Of a DNA stretch of 64,000 bases, positions 32,573 through 43,300 are shown one piece after another. Source of the stretch: CAKVOD01 sp964606505 (GTDB lineage Bacteria; Bacillota; Clostridia; Christensenellales; UBA1242); assembly GCA_964606505.1 (NCBI GenBank), contig CAZSGM010000006.1:1-64000 (forward strand), written 5' to 3'. A program made the position numbers and the translations under genes. The notes beneath the pieces are model-generated. The model was not told where the DNA came from, did no database searches, and was given only the letters and a program-made list of their open reading frames with translations. Positions within the stretch are counted from its first letter, which is position 1. Each line of letters opens with the position of its first letter.

Positions 32573-32827
32573 TTTAGACCCTCCACAATTTTTATTTTAT
32601 CATATAAAAATGCAAAATGCAACAAAAAATGCGTGCATTTCATTTTTTATGCGTTTTCTACTAAATTTTTCCATCTAACACTATTATTCAATCCCATTTA
32701 TCACTACACAAAGTGTTTTTTAGTTTTCTATGTCGTATAACAATATATATGCACGTGCAAAAAAAACATTCGTAAAATGTATAAAAAACATAATAATGTC
32801 TAAAATTCCAACCAAGGAGGACACATT

Positions 32828-33418
32828 ATGTCAAACACTAATCAAAACAAAACAACTTTCAAACTTGCGATGTACGGCGTTTTAGTTTCTGCGCTCGTGC
32901 TAACAATCGCACTCATAGTTGCGTTTTCTATCCCAAGCGGGACACACAACCTTGTGCAAGAGGACACGCCGCCAACACAAGAAACAGGCAACGCGCCAAT
33001 CGTTTTCACAAGCCCACTTAACGACACAACAGTACTTATGGGGTTTTCAGCAAGTGAACTACAGTTCAACTCAACGCTAAGACAATGGGAAGCGCACAAG
33101 GCAATTGACTTTTCAGCAGTTGAAAACGCCGACGTTATGGCTGTTTTTGACGGCGTAGTAGAGAGCGTAAAATCATCCTACTTAATGGGTACGACAATAA
33201 CAATCAAGCACAACGACAAGTTGTCAACCGTTTACGCGTCGCTTGACACTGAGCCAACCGTAAAAGAAGGCGACCAAGTGAAAAAAGGTCAAATCATTGG
33301 TAAAGTTGCAAGCGGCAACCAATCCGAAGCCAACCACGGCGCGCATTTGCACTTTGAAGTGCTTGAAAACGGCAAAAAGGTTGACCCTGCGCAATATTTG
33401 ACACTTGAAAACAAATAA
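32828..33418 (+). CDS. M23 (LytM) peptidase, membrane-anchored, SpoIIQ-like
   Basis: Cell-wall peptidase of 196 residues. An N-terminal membrane segment (about residues 13-35) anchors it outside. The LytM domain has AHKAID (HxxxD), VKEGDQVKKGQIIGKV and HLHFEV (HxH), so all metal ligands are present. The size and layout resemble SpoIIQ, which connects forespore and mother cell, but B. subtilis SpoIIQ has lost catalysis while this one seems intact. An AAGGAGG ribosome site and a strong terminator frame it. Confidence 0.88.
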   Translation: MSNTNQNKTTFKLAMYGVLVSALVLTIALIVAFSIPSGTHNLVQEDTPPTQETGNAPIVFTSPLNDTTVLMGFSASELQFNSTLRQWEAHKAIDFSAVENADVMAVFDGVVESVKSSYLMGTTITIKHNDKLSTVYASLDTEPTVKEGDQVKKGQIIGKVASGNQSEANHGAHLHFEVLENGKKVDPAQYLTLENK

Positions 33419-33508
33419 ACACTTTATATAAATAACCCTTTTATATAATATACGCGCAATTTAAACTCGCAAAACAAAATCACATCGCAAGTGAAACTGG
33501 AAGTTATT

Positions 33509-33552
33509 AAAAAAAGCATTAAACAAAGTCAATTTTGTTTAATGCTTTTTTT
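33509..33552 (+). terminator. Terminator after the M23 peptidase gene
   Basis: AAAGCATTAAACAAA / TTTGTTTAATGCTTT stem with short loop and T8 tail. A degenerate copy of its right side follows at 33556-33588. Confidence 0.85.
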
Positions 33553-33660
33553 TATTTTGTTTTAAATAAGTTTAATACTTTTTTTTATTTTGCTCAAGTC
33601 TTTTTTATAAAAACACTTTTAAAGAAAATCAGCATTTTAGCACCCCCCTACCCGCCACGT

Positions 33661-34233
33661 CTACTTAACCAGCGTTTCCAAATTTACTACATTCGCCGAA
33701 AGTTCGTCTAACTCGCTCGGGTCGTGCGAAACTATTATAGTTAGGCGCTTGTTGTTTTTTAGAAAGTTTATCAGATAATTGACACACAATGTTTTTGTTT
33801 CCCCGTCCAAACTCTTAAACGGCTCATCAAGCAACAAAACATCTGCGTCGTAATGCAGCGCGCGTAACAAACTCAGCCGTCTTTGCATGCCTCCAGATAG
33901 TTCACTTGGAGGCATCTGCGAAACTTCCCCAAGCCCGAGCGCCGCCAGCATTGCGAGTACCTCGTGCGGCTGTTTGCGCGTAAACAACCTTAGATTGTCC
34001 GCCACACTTAAATTATCAACAAACACATCTTCTTGTAACATATACGCAACATCGCCGCGCCCGCAAATTTCGCCACGAAACGGGGTTACGCCTGCGATTA
34101 TGTTTAAAAGAGTGGTTTTCCCTATTCCGCTTCGCCCGACAACAACCGTGCAGACGTTGTCTGCAAAGTCAATGTTCAGATTGTCAAAAATTGTTTTACT
34201 GCCAAAACTTTTGCAGATGTTTTTTAGTTCCAT
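33661..34233 (-). CDS. ABC transporter ATP-binding protein (SsuB/TauB type)
   Basis: ATPase of 190 residues that powers uptake. Walker A is GRSGIGKTT, the Q-loop MLQEDVFVD, the signature LSGGMQRR, and Walker B VLLLDEPF. It is shorter than usual SsuB (about 250) and ends soon after the switch His (IIVSHDPSEL). It is the last gene of a three-gene importer operon, 23 bases after the permease. Confidence 0.92.
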   Translation of the reverse strand: MELKNICKSFGSKTIFDNLNIDFADNVCTVVVGRSGIGKTTLLNIIAGVTPFRGEICGRGDVAYMLQEDVFVDNLSVADNLRLFTRKQPHEVLAMLAALGLGEVSQMPPSELSGGMQRRLSLLRALHYDADVLLLDEPFKSLDGETKTLCVNYLINFLKNNKRLTIIVSHDPSELDELSANVVNLETLVK

Positions 34234-34256
34234 ACTCTCTCCGATTGCTAAAGGAA

Positions 34257-35015
34257 TTACTTAACTTTAAATGAAAAATACTTAAACGCGCCGACGCATT
34301 TTTCCAAAATTGCTGCCGCAATCACTGTTACAACCGCAAGCGCAATAAGCCCCGCCATATCAAAATAAACCTTGCTTTCCTGCATTAGCCCGCCTATACT
34401 TTGAAAGGTATTTGCCAAAACTTCACTCGCGACAACCACTTTTAAATTAAGTGCAATGCTTGACGAAAAAATCGGCAAAATATCTTTTTGAAGTTTTGGA
34501 ATGTAAACAAATTTAATGTAGTCATTTTTTGAGATTTTATACAGATAACATACGTTTTTTACAGTTATCCCCACCGAAAAACTACACATACCTGCATAAA
34601 TTATAGGGATAACAACAAACCCCGCCACAAAAATTGGCGCAATTTGCGAATTTGCAAGCAGCAAAATAAACAATATAATTGCAATCGTTGGCAAACTTCT
34701 CAACACCTTAACCAGCACATCGCAAAATGTTTTCATAAACTCACAAGTCCTAGAAATCGCAAACAGCGCGACCGCGCAAACGACCGCCCCGCAAAACGCA
34801 ATGAGTGCACGCAATAGTGTCATCCCAAACGCGGAATAAAAACTTCCACTAGACAAAAGAGCAATCGCCGTTTCAAGCGTTTGCCCTACTGACGGCACAA
34901 GCAAAGGGTTGTCGCACAAAAGATACGCAACTTCCCAAATTAGCAACAAAACATATATTGCGACACAAACATAAAGCGTTTTGCGTACCGCTTTTAAAAG
35001 TTTTTCTTTATTCAT
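34257..35015 (-). CDS. ABC transporter permease (SsuC/TauC type)
   Basis: Membrane channel of 252 residues with about six segments. The coupling loop reads YIKFVYIPKLQKDILPIFSS, a variant of the EAA motif. The best match in feel is the nitrate/sulfonate/taurine or thiamine-precursor permeases. It overlaps the substrate-binding protein gene by four bases (ATGA). Confidence 0.9.
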   Translation of the reverse strand: MNKEKLLKAVRKTLYVCVAIYVLLLIWEVAYLLCDNPLLVPSVGQTLETAIALLSSGSFYSAFGMTLLRALIAFCGAVVCAVALFAISRTCEFMKTFCDVLVKVLRSLPTIAIILFILLLANSQIAPIFVAGFVVIPIIYAGMCSFSVGITVKNVCYLYKISKNDYIKFVYIPKLQKDILPIFSSSIALNLKVVVASEVLANTFQSIGGLMQESKVYFDMAGLIALAVVTVIAAAILEKCVGAFKYFSFKVK

Positions 35016-35938
35016 ACATAAAACCTATCGTCAGTTAGCAAAGTTGCAGAATTAGGTTGCAGCGCGATAATTTTAGTAATGTAGTCGTTGATAAACTGCT
35101 TATTTTCGCTTGCAAGTCTGCAACCAATGTTGCACCTAGCGATAATCTCATTTGTGAGCGTAACGCCTGCAAACGCGCTAACCACCCCCTTTTCTAAGTG
35201 TGCACTAATTGCATTTTGCGCAACTTCAATAGGCACGCCAACTTTAAGTTTTTCTAACATTCTCTTAACATCCGCGTCGCTAAACACGCCCTTTTTCACT
35301 ACCAAAACACTCTGAGGGTACTCACCAAACAACTCCTGCACATCCGTAACAATTTTGAGTTCGCTATTCATATTTAAAAGTTTTGAACACATTGGTTCAG
35401 CGACCACTGCAAAATTTGCCTTGCCCGCAACAAATAATCCCGCTAAATCTGCGGCATTTACTCCTTTCAATAAAACATTTTCACTGCCGCTTTCAAGTTC
35501 ATTAAATGTGCAGTTGATTTCACAGTTTTGCAGCGCAAGCCTAAGTGTTAACCCAGGAACATTGTTTAGGTTAATAACGTGCAAGGTTTCCCCGAGTAAA
35601 TCGCTCACTCCATCGCCACTCTTGCCGACAATGTAGAGGTTCCCGAAAGTATTTATCGAAACAATTTGATAATCTTTCATTTTTGTCGCGAGGTTCAATG
35701 GCAAAACCCCCGCGCTCGCCTGCCCTGTCGCAAAATACGCCCCAACATCCGCACTTGAAACAACCTTGTACTGAGTTTCCCCACTAATTTGGTAATCATT
35801 CTGCATTAATCCTGCCACGCTCAAACTCGGCGCGCCGTCAGGTGAAATAAACAAAATCTGCTTTTCAACATTTCCACAGCCACACAACAGCAGCAGCGGA
35901 CAAATTAAAGCAACAACTATCACAACAATTTTATTCAT
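35012..35938 (-). CDS. ABC transporter substrate-binding lipoprotein (NMT1/SsuA-like)
   Basis: Lipoprotein of 308 residues that captures the substrate outside the cell. The signal peptide ends in LLLCGCGN, where a Cys is lipidated. The mature part has the periplasmic-binding pattern of SsuA/ThiY-like proteins (VSSADVGAYFATGQASAGVL, FVAGKANFAVVAEP). The ligand is unknown; a sulfonate, nitrate or pyrimidine precursor are all possible. The start at 35938 lies six bases after a TATAAT box, so this mRNA too appears leaderless. Confidence 0.88.
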   Translation of the reverse strand: MNKIVVIVVALICPLLLLCGCGNVEKQILFISPDGAPSLSVAGLMQNDYQISGETQYKVVSSADVGAYFATGQASAGVLPLNLATKMKDYQIVSINTFGNLYIVGKSGDGVSDLLGETLHVINLNNVPGLTLRLALQNCEINCTFNELESGSENVLLKGVNAADLAGLFVAGKANFAVVAEPMCSKLLNMNSELKIVTDVQELFGEYPQSVLVVKKGVFSDADVKRMLEKLKVGVPIEVAQNAISAHLEKGVVSAFAGVTLTNEIIARCNIGCRLASENKQFINDYITKIIALQPNSATLLTDDRFYV

Positions 35939-35974
35939 ATAACAATTATACCACATTTACAAATTTCAATGCAA
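35938..35974 (-). promoter_or_regulatory. Promoter for the ABC importer operon, apparently leaderless
   Basis: TTGCAT (35974-35969), 18 bases, TATAAT (35950-35945) within ATGTGGTATAAT, then six bases to the ATG. No ribosome site. Confidence 0.75.
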
Positions 35975-36137
35975 CCAAACGCACTCGCCAAAGCGCACAC
36001 TAAAAATGTTGCCCGCAAAAAATGTTGAGACGTGTCGAAATTTGAACTCAATTTAATTGCCAACACAAAGAAAAATGTGTTATAATCGGATAAAGAAAAC
36101 AGTTCAAAAAACAAAAACGAACTATTGAGGTGTTTTT

Positions 36138-36866
36138 ATGAAAAAGTTTAAGCAAAAGCGCGCACTTTGGTACAGGGGTATGAAAACAATGATGAAAATG
36201 CGTTACAAAAAGCCGCAATTTGTTTTCCTCGGCGACGCGCCACAACGCGGGTCAATCATTATCAGCAACCACGAGGGCACGGACGCACCTATGGCACTTG
36301 AGATTTACTGCCAGTTCCCTATTCGGATGTGGGGCACGAGCGAAATGAACTCGGGGCTCAAAAAAATGTACAAATACCAAACCGAAGTATACTACCATCA
36401 AAAAAAGCACTGGAACATTCACGCCGCGAGAGCATTTTGCCTGCTCGCTAGTCCACTGACACACCTATTCTACAAGGGGTTGAAACTCATTTCGACTTAC
36501 CAAGACGCAAACTTCTACACAACAGTCAAGGAGAGTTACGCCGCAATAGCCAAGGGCGAAAACGTCGTTATCTTCCCCGAAAAATCGCCCGACGGGTACA
36601 TTCCGGAACTGCAAGGATTTTACGCAGGTTTTATCGTTTTTGCGCAATACTGCCTCAGGCAAGGCGTTGATGTGCCTATATTCGTTTCGTATTACAAGAA
36701 AAAAGAGCGCGTGTACGTGTTTGATAAGCCAATTTTGTTCTCACAACTAAAGGCGCAAGCGCAAAGCCGCGATGAAATGGTTAAGTATTTACTTGATAAA
36801 TGCAACAGTCTAAACAACATTGACCTTACGCCGTATTTGTCAAGCGGTAAAAACACCGCAAAATAA
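36138..36866 (+). CDS. PlsC-like acyltransferase
   Basis: Probable 1-acylglycerol-3-phosphate-type acyltransferase, 242 residues, membrane-associated. The catalytic block reads SNHEGTDAPMAL (NHxxxxD would be NHEGTDA; here His and Asp are four apart, NHxxxD-like) and the phosphate-binding block is VVIFPEKSPDGY in place of FPEG. The variant motifs put it among the divergent PlsC relatives, so the substrate is uncertain. Promoter TATAAT near 36080; start supported by TTGAGGTG. Confidence 0.8.
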   Translation: MKKFKQKRALWYRGMKTMMKMRYKKPQFVFLGDAPQRGSIIISNHEGTDAPMALEIYCQFPIRMWGTSEMNSGLKKMYKYQTEVYYHQKKHWNIHAARAFCLLASPLTHLFYKGLKLISTYQDANFYTTVKESYAAIAKGENVVIFPEKSPDGYIPELQGFYAGFIVFAQYCLRQGVDVPIFVSYYKKKERVYVFDKPILFSQLKAQAQSRDEMVKYLLDKCNSLNNIDLTPYLSSGKNTAK

Positions 36867-36902
36867 CTTGCAACAAACAACAATTTAAGAAATATGTAAA
36901 AC

Positions 36903-36954
36903 AAAAAGATACCTAAAGCAAACGCATTAATTGCGCTCTCTTAGGTATCTTTTC
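36903..36954 (+). terminator. Terminator after the acyltransferase gene
   Basis: AAAAGATACCTAA / TTAGGTATCTTTT stem with a longer loop. Confidence 0.75.
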
Positions 36955-36976
36955 CTTTAAAAATATTGGAATTAAA

Positions 36977-37018
36977 ATAAAAAATTAAGCAACTTTATAA
37001 GTAAATTGCTTAGTTTTT
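36977..37018 (-). terminator. Terminator of the gene at 37034-38131, CTAAG type
   Basis: Minus strand CTAAGCAATTTAC...GTTGCTTAAT stem followed by T6. Confidence 0.75.
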
Positions 37019-37033
37019 AAATATCTATTAATT

Positions 37034-38131
37034 TTAACTGAACATCCTATCGTGTTCGTGTTTATCCGATTTTATGTATGGACCGTTTTCGCCGTTTGCA
37101 AGCAATATAGAATCGCGGAAATTTTTAATAGTTTTTTCGTTTTGTGCGCTAAACTCGTTTACCATATTATCAAGAACTTGGTAAAGTTGTTTAATTCCAT
37201 CTACAGGAAGATTTTCACGGTACGCAAATTCAATGCACTGGTTTGTCAAAATCTTTGGCAACTCAAGGTAACTATCAAGAACTTCTTCTTTTGAGCATTC
37301 AACCTCTTCAGTTTTGAAGAGCCCTTTTTTAGTTGTCCTCTTGAAGTATCCGTCGAAACTCAATGTTTGCATAATTGTAGTGAATTCTGCAAGCCCAATT
37401 GCGTACAACATATAGATGTACTCTGTTGCAGTAATAATATTTTGGTACAGAGCAACTTCGCCGTTATCTTTTTCTCTTTGTATGTCGTCGTCGCAAATTG
37501 AGAGCAACTTACTTTCAATCAACTTCAAGTGGCAAAGCTGGTTAAGCGACTCAAATCTTTGGAAGAAATCGCCCCCTTCTCCATTCGCCATTGCGTTAAA
37601 ATCGTTCGCAATTGCATCATAGTTGAGTTTCATTCCTCTTAAAATCGCCTGTTCAAACGCGCTCACTTGATTGGGAAGCATTCCGTATCCGCCCCAATAA
37701 AGGCGTTCCGCTTTCTCAACATCCGCGCCAAGTCTAGCCGCGGTAATCGCGTTCTTAAACTTGCGGAACGACATTTGTTCAAATAAAATGTTTTCGCCAA
37801 CACGCGCTTGGTGTCCACCTAAATCTACTATATATGGGTGGTCGGCACTGTTTGGAAAATCCTCATCATCGACACTGGTAACCTCTATTCCACTTGCGCT
37901 TTCTTGCTTTGCATTATCTTCGCTAGTCGTTTCAATCATTTCGCCAATAATATCGTACACACTCTTTTGTGCGTCCGACTTAGTGCCCACGCTCTCGCTT
38001 TCGTTCGCTTGTAATTTAGTGCTGTAACTTGAAACTGCCTTTTCAAGTTTATTACTAACTGCCGCTTTTTGAGCAGCACTCATTTTGAATTTATCATTGT
38101 TTGCTTGGATTGTTGATTTCAATATTGCCAT
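37034..38131 (-). CDS. Hypothetical cytoplasmic protein, 365 residues
   Basis: No family recognised. Residues 1-95 are polar and low-complexity. From about 100 the sequence is ordered and mainly helical (ENILFEQMSFRKFKNAITAA, GYGMLPNQVSAFEQAILRG, ITATEYIYMLYAIGLAEFTT). There is no signal or membrane segment. A consensus-type promoter and AAGGAGAG ribosome site support it as a real, well-expressed gene. Confidence 0.75.
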   Translation of the reverse strand: MAILKSTIQANNDKFKMSAAQKAAVSNKLEKAVSSYSTKLQANESESVGTKSDAQKSVYDIIGEMIETTSEDNAKQESASGIEVTSVDDEDFPNSADHPYIVDLGGHQARVGENILFEQMSFRKFKNAITAARLGADVEKAERLYWGGYGMLPNQVSAFEQAILRGMKLNYDAIANDFNAMANGEGGDFFQRFESLNQLCHLKLIESKLLSICDDDIQREKDNGEVALYQNIITATEYIYMLYAIGLAEFTTIMQTLSFDGYFKRTTKKGLFKTEEVECSKEEVLDSYLELPKILTNQCIEFAYRENLPVDGIKQLYQVLDNMVNEFSAQNEKTIKNFRDSILLANGENGPYIKSDKHEHDRMFS

Positions 38132-38154
38132 AATAACTCTCCTTAGTTGAGTTA

Positions 38155-38182
38155 ATTATACCACATTTAAAAAAAAAGTCAA
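38155..38182 (-). promoter_or_regulatory. Promoter of the 365-residue protein gene
   Basis: TTGACT (38182-38177), 16 bases, TATAAT (38160-38155) with TGTGG before the -10 box; followed by a normal leader with AAGGAG. Confidence 0.75.
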
Positions 38183-38328
38183 TAGCCATATTAAAAGTGG
38201 GCGTTTTGCTCCCGCAATCACTCGCAGTTGCAAACCCTAAAATGCACATTTTCAACGAAACACAGTTGTCAACTTTTAGCCATTTTGCAGTAATTTTAAC
38301 CGTTAAAGTGGCAATTTTAGCCAAGTGG

Positions 38329-38365
38329 TTGCAAAAAATGGGGTTATGTGGTATAATCTATTTTA
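38329..38365 (+). promoter_or_regulatory. Promoter of recF, apparently leaderless
   Basis: TTGCAA (38329-38334), 17 bases, TATAAT (38352-38357) in ATGTGGTATAAT, then seven bases to the ATG at 38365. No ribosome site. Confidence 0.75.
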
Positions 38366-39456
38366 TGAAAATAAAGCGTTTAGAATTGCAAAATTTTCGC
38401 AACTACGAACACCAAGTTGTTGAGTTTCAGGACGGATTAAATGTTTTGATTGGCAAAAATGCTCAAGGCAAAACAAACCTAGTTGAAGCCATCAACTTTT
38501 GCTGCATTGGCAAGAGCCACCGCACAAGCCGCGAGCGCGAACTTATTAGTTTTGACAAAGACAAGGCGAAAATCAAGGTTGTTTGCGAAAAATTTGCGGG
38601 CGAAAAAACTGTTGAAATTTTGTTATCAAAAACGGATAAGAAAATTATCCGCATTAATGGAATGTCAATTTTGAGAATTGGCGAACTTTTTGGCAACATT
38701 AACGCCGTTTTCTTCTCGCCAGACGATTTAAAATTAGTTAAAGAAAGCCCGCTCGACAGGCGAAAGTTTTTAGACATTGACCTGTCTCAAATGTCTAAAG
38801 TTTACTTTTACAACCTACTAAGATACGAAAAAATTTTGGCGCAGAGAAACAAGTTACTAAAGGATTGCTTTGATAAAACTGTCGCAAAGGCAGGCGTAGA
38901 TGTTTGGAACGAGCAGCTTGCGCAAGTCGGCGCAAAAATCATTTTCGCTCGCCACAATTTTGCGTGCAACCTCAACTGTATTGCACGCGACCTGCACGCG
39001 CGCCTTACCGACAACGCGGAGGACTTGCAAATTTCCTACACAGGAATTGACGGCTTCGACGTCGACGATGTTTACCGCAAATTGTACGCCGCACTTAATG
39101 CGTCCATTGACAAAGATTTGGCGCTTGGTTACACGACCGTAGGTCCTCACAGGGACGACCTTAAAATTATGTGTAACGGCATAGACTTACGGAGTTTTGG
39201 TTCACAGGGACAGCAAAGGACGTCCGCCCTTTCGCTAAAACTTGCCGAACTTGAGATTTTTAAAGACGAAATCGGCGAATATCCCGTTTTGATTTTGGAC
39301 GATGTTTTGAGCGAACTTGACGACGGCAGGTGCAACAAACTACTTTCCAATATTTCAAATGTGCAAACAATCTTAACAGGTACTTCCTTTTCCTATCCGT
39401 TCAAGGCGGCTCACTACACAATAAACGACGGCAAAATTATTACCCCAAACAACTAG
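38365..39456 (+). CDS. recF: DNA replication and repair protein RecF
   Basis: SMC-like ATPase that helps load RecA at gaps with RecO and RecR. The N-terminus MKIKRLELQNFRNY is classic, Walker A is GKNAQGKTN, the signature region SFGSQGQQRTSALSLKLAEL and Walker B YPVLILDDVLSELD. Length of 363 residues is normal. In many bacteria recF sits with dnaA, dnaN and gyrB; here it does not. The start at 38365 fits the family; an upstream open frame does not. Confidence 0.96.
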   Translation: MKIKRLELQNFRNYEHQVVEFQDGLNVLIGKNAQGKTNLVEAINFCCIGKSHRTSRERELISFDKDKAKIKVVCEKFAGEKTVEILLSKTDKKIIRINGMSILRIGELFGNINAVFFSPDDLKLVKESPLDRRKFLDIDLSQMSKVYFYNLLRYEKILAQRNKLLKDCFDKTVAKAGVDVWNEQLAQVGAKIIFARHNFACNLNCIARDLHARLTDNAEDLQISYTGIDGFDVDDVYRKLYAALNASIDKDLALGYTTVGPHRDDLKIMCNGIDLRSFGSQGQQRTSALSLKLAELEIFKDEIGEYPVLILDDVLSELDDGRCNKLLSNISNVQTILTGTSFSYPFKAAHYTINDGKIITPNN

Positions 39457-39531
39457 CGCCTCATCCACGCTATCCGATATAAAAACCAACAAAAACAAAA
39501 AATCATCAAAAACAAGGAATTTAGTTAAATT

Positions 39532-40242
39532 ATGGATATTTTTTCAAAATTTATGAAAGCAGTCAAGGAGTTTAACCTTATCATAGACGGCGACAAAATC
39601 GCGGTTGGGCTTTCGGGCGGGAAAGACAGTTTAACGCTCGTCGACCTAATGAGTAGGCTAAAAAGAACGAACCTTATTAACTTTGAGTTTGTTGTTATAA
39701 CAATTGATATGTTTAACAGCAAATATGACTTTTCAGAACTTACAAACTTTTGCGCAGAGCGCGGCGCAGACCTTAAGATTATCCCAACGCAAATTTACGA
39801 AATCCTGTTTGACATTAGAAAGGAAAAAAGCCCGTGCAGTCTATGTTCCAAACTCCGCAAGGGACACCTTGTCAACGCAGCAAAGGAACTCAACTGCAAC
39901 AAAATTGCGCTCGGTCATCACGGGGACGATTTTGTGGAAACATTTTTTATGAGCCTCACATTTGAAGGACGCTTATCCACATTTCCACCGCTTTCATACC
40001 TAGATAGGTCAGGCGTATACCAAATTCGCCCGCTAATCTACATTCGCGAACGCGAAATTATTGAGTACTCAAAGTCGTTCCCGATTTTCGTAAACCCTTG
40101 CCCCGCGGACAAACACACCAAACGCCAAGAAATCAAAGACACCCTGAAAGAGCTTGAGAAAATCAACAAAGACTTTGTCGACAACACACTGGTTGCGTTG
40201 CTCGATAAATCGCGCCACCAAAACTTTTTTGCAGGTAGCTAA
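39532..40242 (+). CDS. TtcA-like tRNA thiolation PP-loop ATPase
   Basis: Probable tRNA 2-thiocytidine-type thiolase, 236 residues. The PP-loop is LSGGKDS at about residues 28-34. The Cys pair CSLC (within PCSLCSKLRKG) and a third Cys in NPCPADKH could bind the Fe-S cluster of the TtcA family. IALGHHGDDFVET is another family block. Ribosome site AAGGAAT is far from the ATG. Whether it makes s2C or another thiolation is uncertain. Confidence 0.88.
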   Translation: MDIFSKFMKAVKEFNLIIDGDKIAVGLSGGKDSLTLVDLMSRLKRTNLINFEFVVITIDMFNSKYDFSELTNFCAERGADLKIIPTQIYEILFDIRKEKSPCSLCSKLRKGHLVNAAKELNCNKIALGHHGDDFVETFFMSLTFEGRLSTFPPLSYLDRSGVYQIRPLIYIREREIIEYSKSFPIFVNPCPADKHTKRQEIKDTLKELEKINKDFVDNTLVALLDKSRHQNFFAGS

Positions 40243-40307
40243 AATTTAAAAATTTTAAAACCCATAAAATTTATAATAAAAATTTTTCACATTTTTGCCC
40301 CCGCACC

Positions 40308-40336
40308 TTTACAAATTTTAGACTGTTTGATATAAT
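40308..40336 (+). promoter_or_regulatory. Promoter of the helicase gene
   Basis: TTTACA (40308-40313), 17 bases, TATAAT (40331-40336), followed by the ribosome site AAGAGGACG. Confidence 0.65.
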
Positions 40337-40355
40337 TATCTAAGAGGACGTAATT

Positions 40356-43300
40356 ATGAAATCAATTTATACATATTACAAAGAAAGATTAATTGAAGTT
40401 AGCGGCAAAAACAGAAGTTTGTACGCTAAAAAAATCAGTAAAAAGTACGCGTTTGACATCGGCAGGCTTTTTGACGGAGATTACGACGCCATCAACGACT
40501 TCGTTGACTTTTTGTGGCACGATAGGCGTTACAGCTTCCCTATTGTTTCGACGGGCGACAAGGCGCGCCTTGCAAAAAACCTCGGCATCGACCACGAGTT
40601 TGAGGTTCGTAAACAAGGGCTCGATAAACTTGAAGGCAAAGAAAAAAGCACCGAAGCTTTCAAAATTCAGCGAAACTACCGCGAGGAAACAAAGCGCGCG
40701 CTTTTGTCCGAGGTTAGTGCGCTCAAGAGTCTGAAACGCGACATTGAGGAGTTTGCTAAAGAAACGGGACGCTACGAAATGTATGTTGGCTACCCATTTG
40801 TAACGGGTTACATCGGCAAAGATTTACAAATAAAGGCGCCGCTTTTGTTGTTCCCTTGCACAATCAATGTGATTGACGACCAGAATGTTGAAATTGAGTT
40901 GCGCCGCGACGAGAAAGTCCAACTAAACAAAGTGTTAATTCTTGCCTACGCAAAACAAAACAAAATCAACACCGAGGATCTTGAGATGGAATTCCGCAGC
41001 CCGCTTGCAATGTCGTTCAAAAACATTGGCGATGTCGTCTCACACCTTAAAAACTTCGGCATAAAAATTTCCTACCAACCGCGCAAGGGAATGTTCAACT
41101 ACGATAGAGCAAAAGAGCCTGAAATGGGCGACGGACTTGAAATAAAACAACTTTGCACAGTCGGACGTTACCCGCTTGCAAACAGCATCTACAACGACTA
41201 CACAATGCTCGAGAAGCGCCGCCTAACCAACGAGGCAATCAACGAACTACTTAATATGGGCGCGCCAAAGAAAAACAAAAAAATCGACCAAAACATTTAC
41301 ACAATCAACAACCTCGACTACGCACAAAGGAGTTGCGTCGCGAACGTCAACATCGACGGAAATATGGTTATCTATGGTCCCCCTGGGACAGGTAAATCGC
41401 AGACTATCGTTAACATCATCTCGGACGCACTCTGCAAACACAAACGTGTGCTCGTAGTTTCACAGAAAAAGGCAGCGCTCGACGTCGTTTACAACAGGCT
41501 TGGGACTCTCAACAACAAAGTTATGTTTGTTGTCGACCCTGAGAAAAACAAGAGCGAGTTTTACGAACGCACCCGCGCGACGCACATTGAGACACTTTCG
41601 CATAAGCCTACAAACTTTACCGAAAATTACGATAATATCAAGAATAAAATCGCGTGCGAAGAACGTGAGTTAAAAATTATTTCCGAAACGCTATTTACCC
41701 CTACCGCGTTCGGCATTTCGCTGCAACAAATGTACGCAAACTCGCACATAATCGGCAAAAACACCTATGAATACACAATTTACAAGCATTTACTGCGAAA
41801 CTCCAAGATTATGGCGCTCAACTACTTTGAACTCAGCGACAGCCTGCGCGTCATCAAGGAAAAGAAAAAAGGCGAACATTACTACAACTACCTTGAGGCG
41901 AAGAAAACAAACCCCTTGATTGACAACATCAAGAGCGACCTCGACATCCACACAATCAATCAAACAATTGCTGAACTCAAAAAACTCACAAGCTCACGTA
42001 TTGCGCCATTTGACACGGCAAAATATCCAAACTCAAAACAACTTATTGCTTACTACCTTGACAAAAAAATCAATTCGGATGACCTTAAGCCACTAGTTAA
42101 GTTCGTCGCAAAAATTGACCACCCAAAAGACTACAAAAACTTGCAGACAAGTTACGTGCTGCTCCCTATGTTGCCTTTCACGAAAAATAAGGTTTCAAAA
42201 ATTGAGCAAGGCATTGAGCAAAACTTCCGAAAAACACTCAACGCCATCGAGGATTACACCAAAGATTACGAGTTTTTGAACAACGTTTTGACCGAAGAGG
42301 GCTACATAATGATGATTGACAACATCCTCAACGGCAACACGCTTTACTTGAGGCTACTCATCTCCGCGCTCAACTCTTACGTTGATATTCGAGACCTTAA
42401 CAACACACTCAAAAACTTGACCGACAATGAAAAAATTGTTTTGAACTTTGCCTACACTACAACAGACAGTTATGCGCGCTTTAAGGATACGCTTGACTAC
42501 TTGTTGCCTGTGCGCACATACGTTGAGGTTGTTCAACTTGAAGAAAAATTTAAGCTCAACCTCGCCAAAATTCTCGACTACGAAAACACCAAAAACCGCA
42601 TCCTGTCGCTCGACTCCGACCTTAGAGATATTTGCAAAAACATTTGCGACGGGACCTTTAAGCAGGAGTACTTAGAAAAACACAAGGACGCGCAGGCGAG
42701 CAAAAACTTTCTGTATCAAGTTTCAAAAACACAAAATCAGTGGCCAATTCGCAAATTTATGGAAGTTTACGGCGAATATATGTTTGACCTCTTCCCTTGC
42801 TGGCTACTTTCCCCCGAGAGCGTCAGTACAATTATGCCACTCACAAAGAACCTGTTTGACATCGTCTTGTTTGACGAAGCTTCACAAGTTTTTGTGGAAA
42901 ACACACTGCCTACTATCTATCGAGGCAAAAACATCGTCGTTGCGGGCGACTCGAAACAGTTGCGCCCTACCGCTACCTTTATGAAACGCTACCTAGGCGC
43001 CGACCTTGACAGCAACCTTGATTACGCAACACAGGCAGCACTTGAGGTTGAGAGTTTGCTTGACCTTGCAATGACAAGGTACAAGTGTACCCACCTAACG
43101 TACCACTATAGAAGCCGAAACGAGGAGTTAATAAACTTCTCCAACCACGCTTTCTACGAAAACCGTTTACAAATCGCGCCAAACACGACCAAAAACCGCG
43201 GCAAGAAACCAATTGAGCGTATTATGGTTGACGGAAAGTGGATTGGCAGACACAACGATGCGGAAGCAAAAAAGGTCGTCGACATTGTCAAAAAAATATT

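Noticed and set aside
39971..39982. Perfect DnaA box TTATCCACA near recF
   Set aside because: Single copy inside the ttcA-like gene; no cluster, no dnaA or dnaN nearby, so not an origin.
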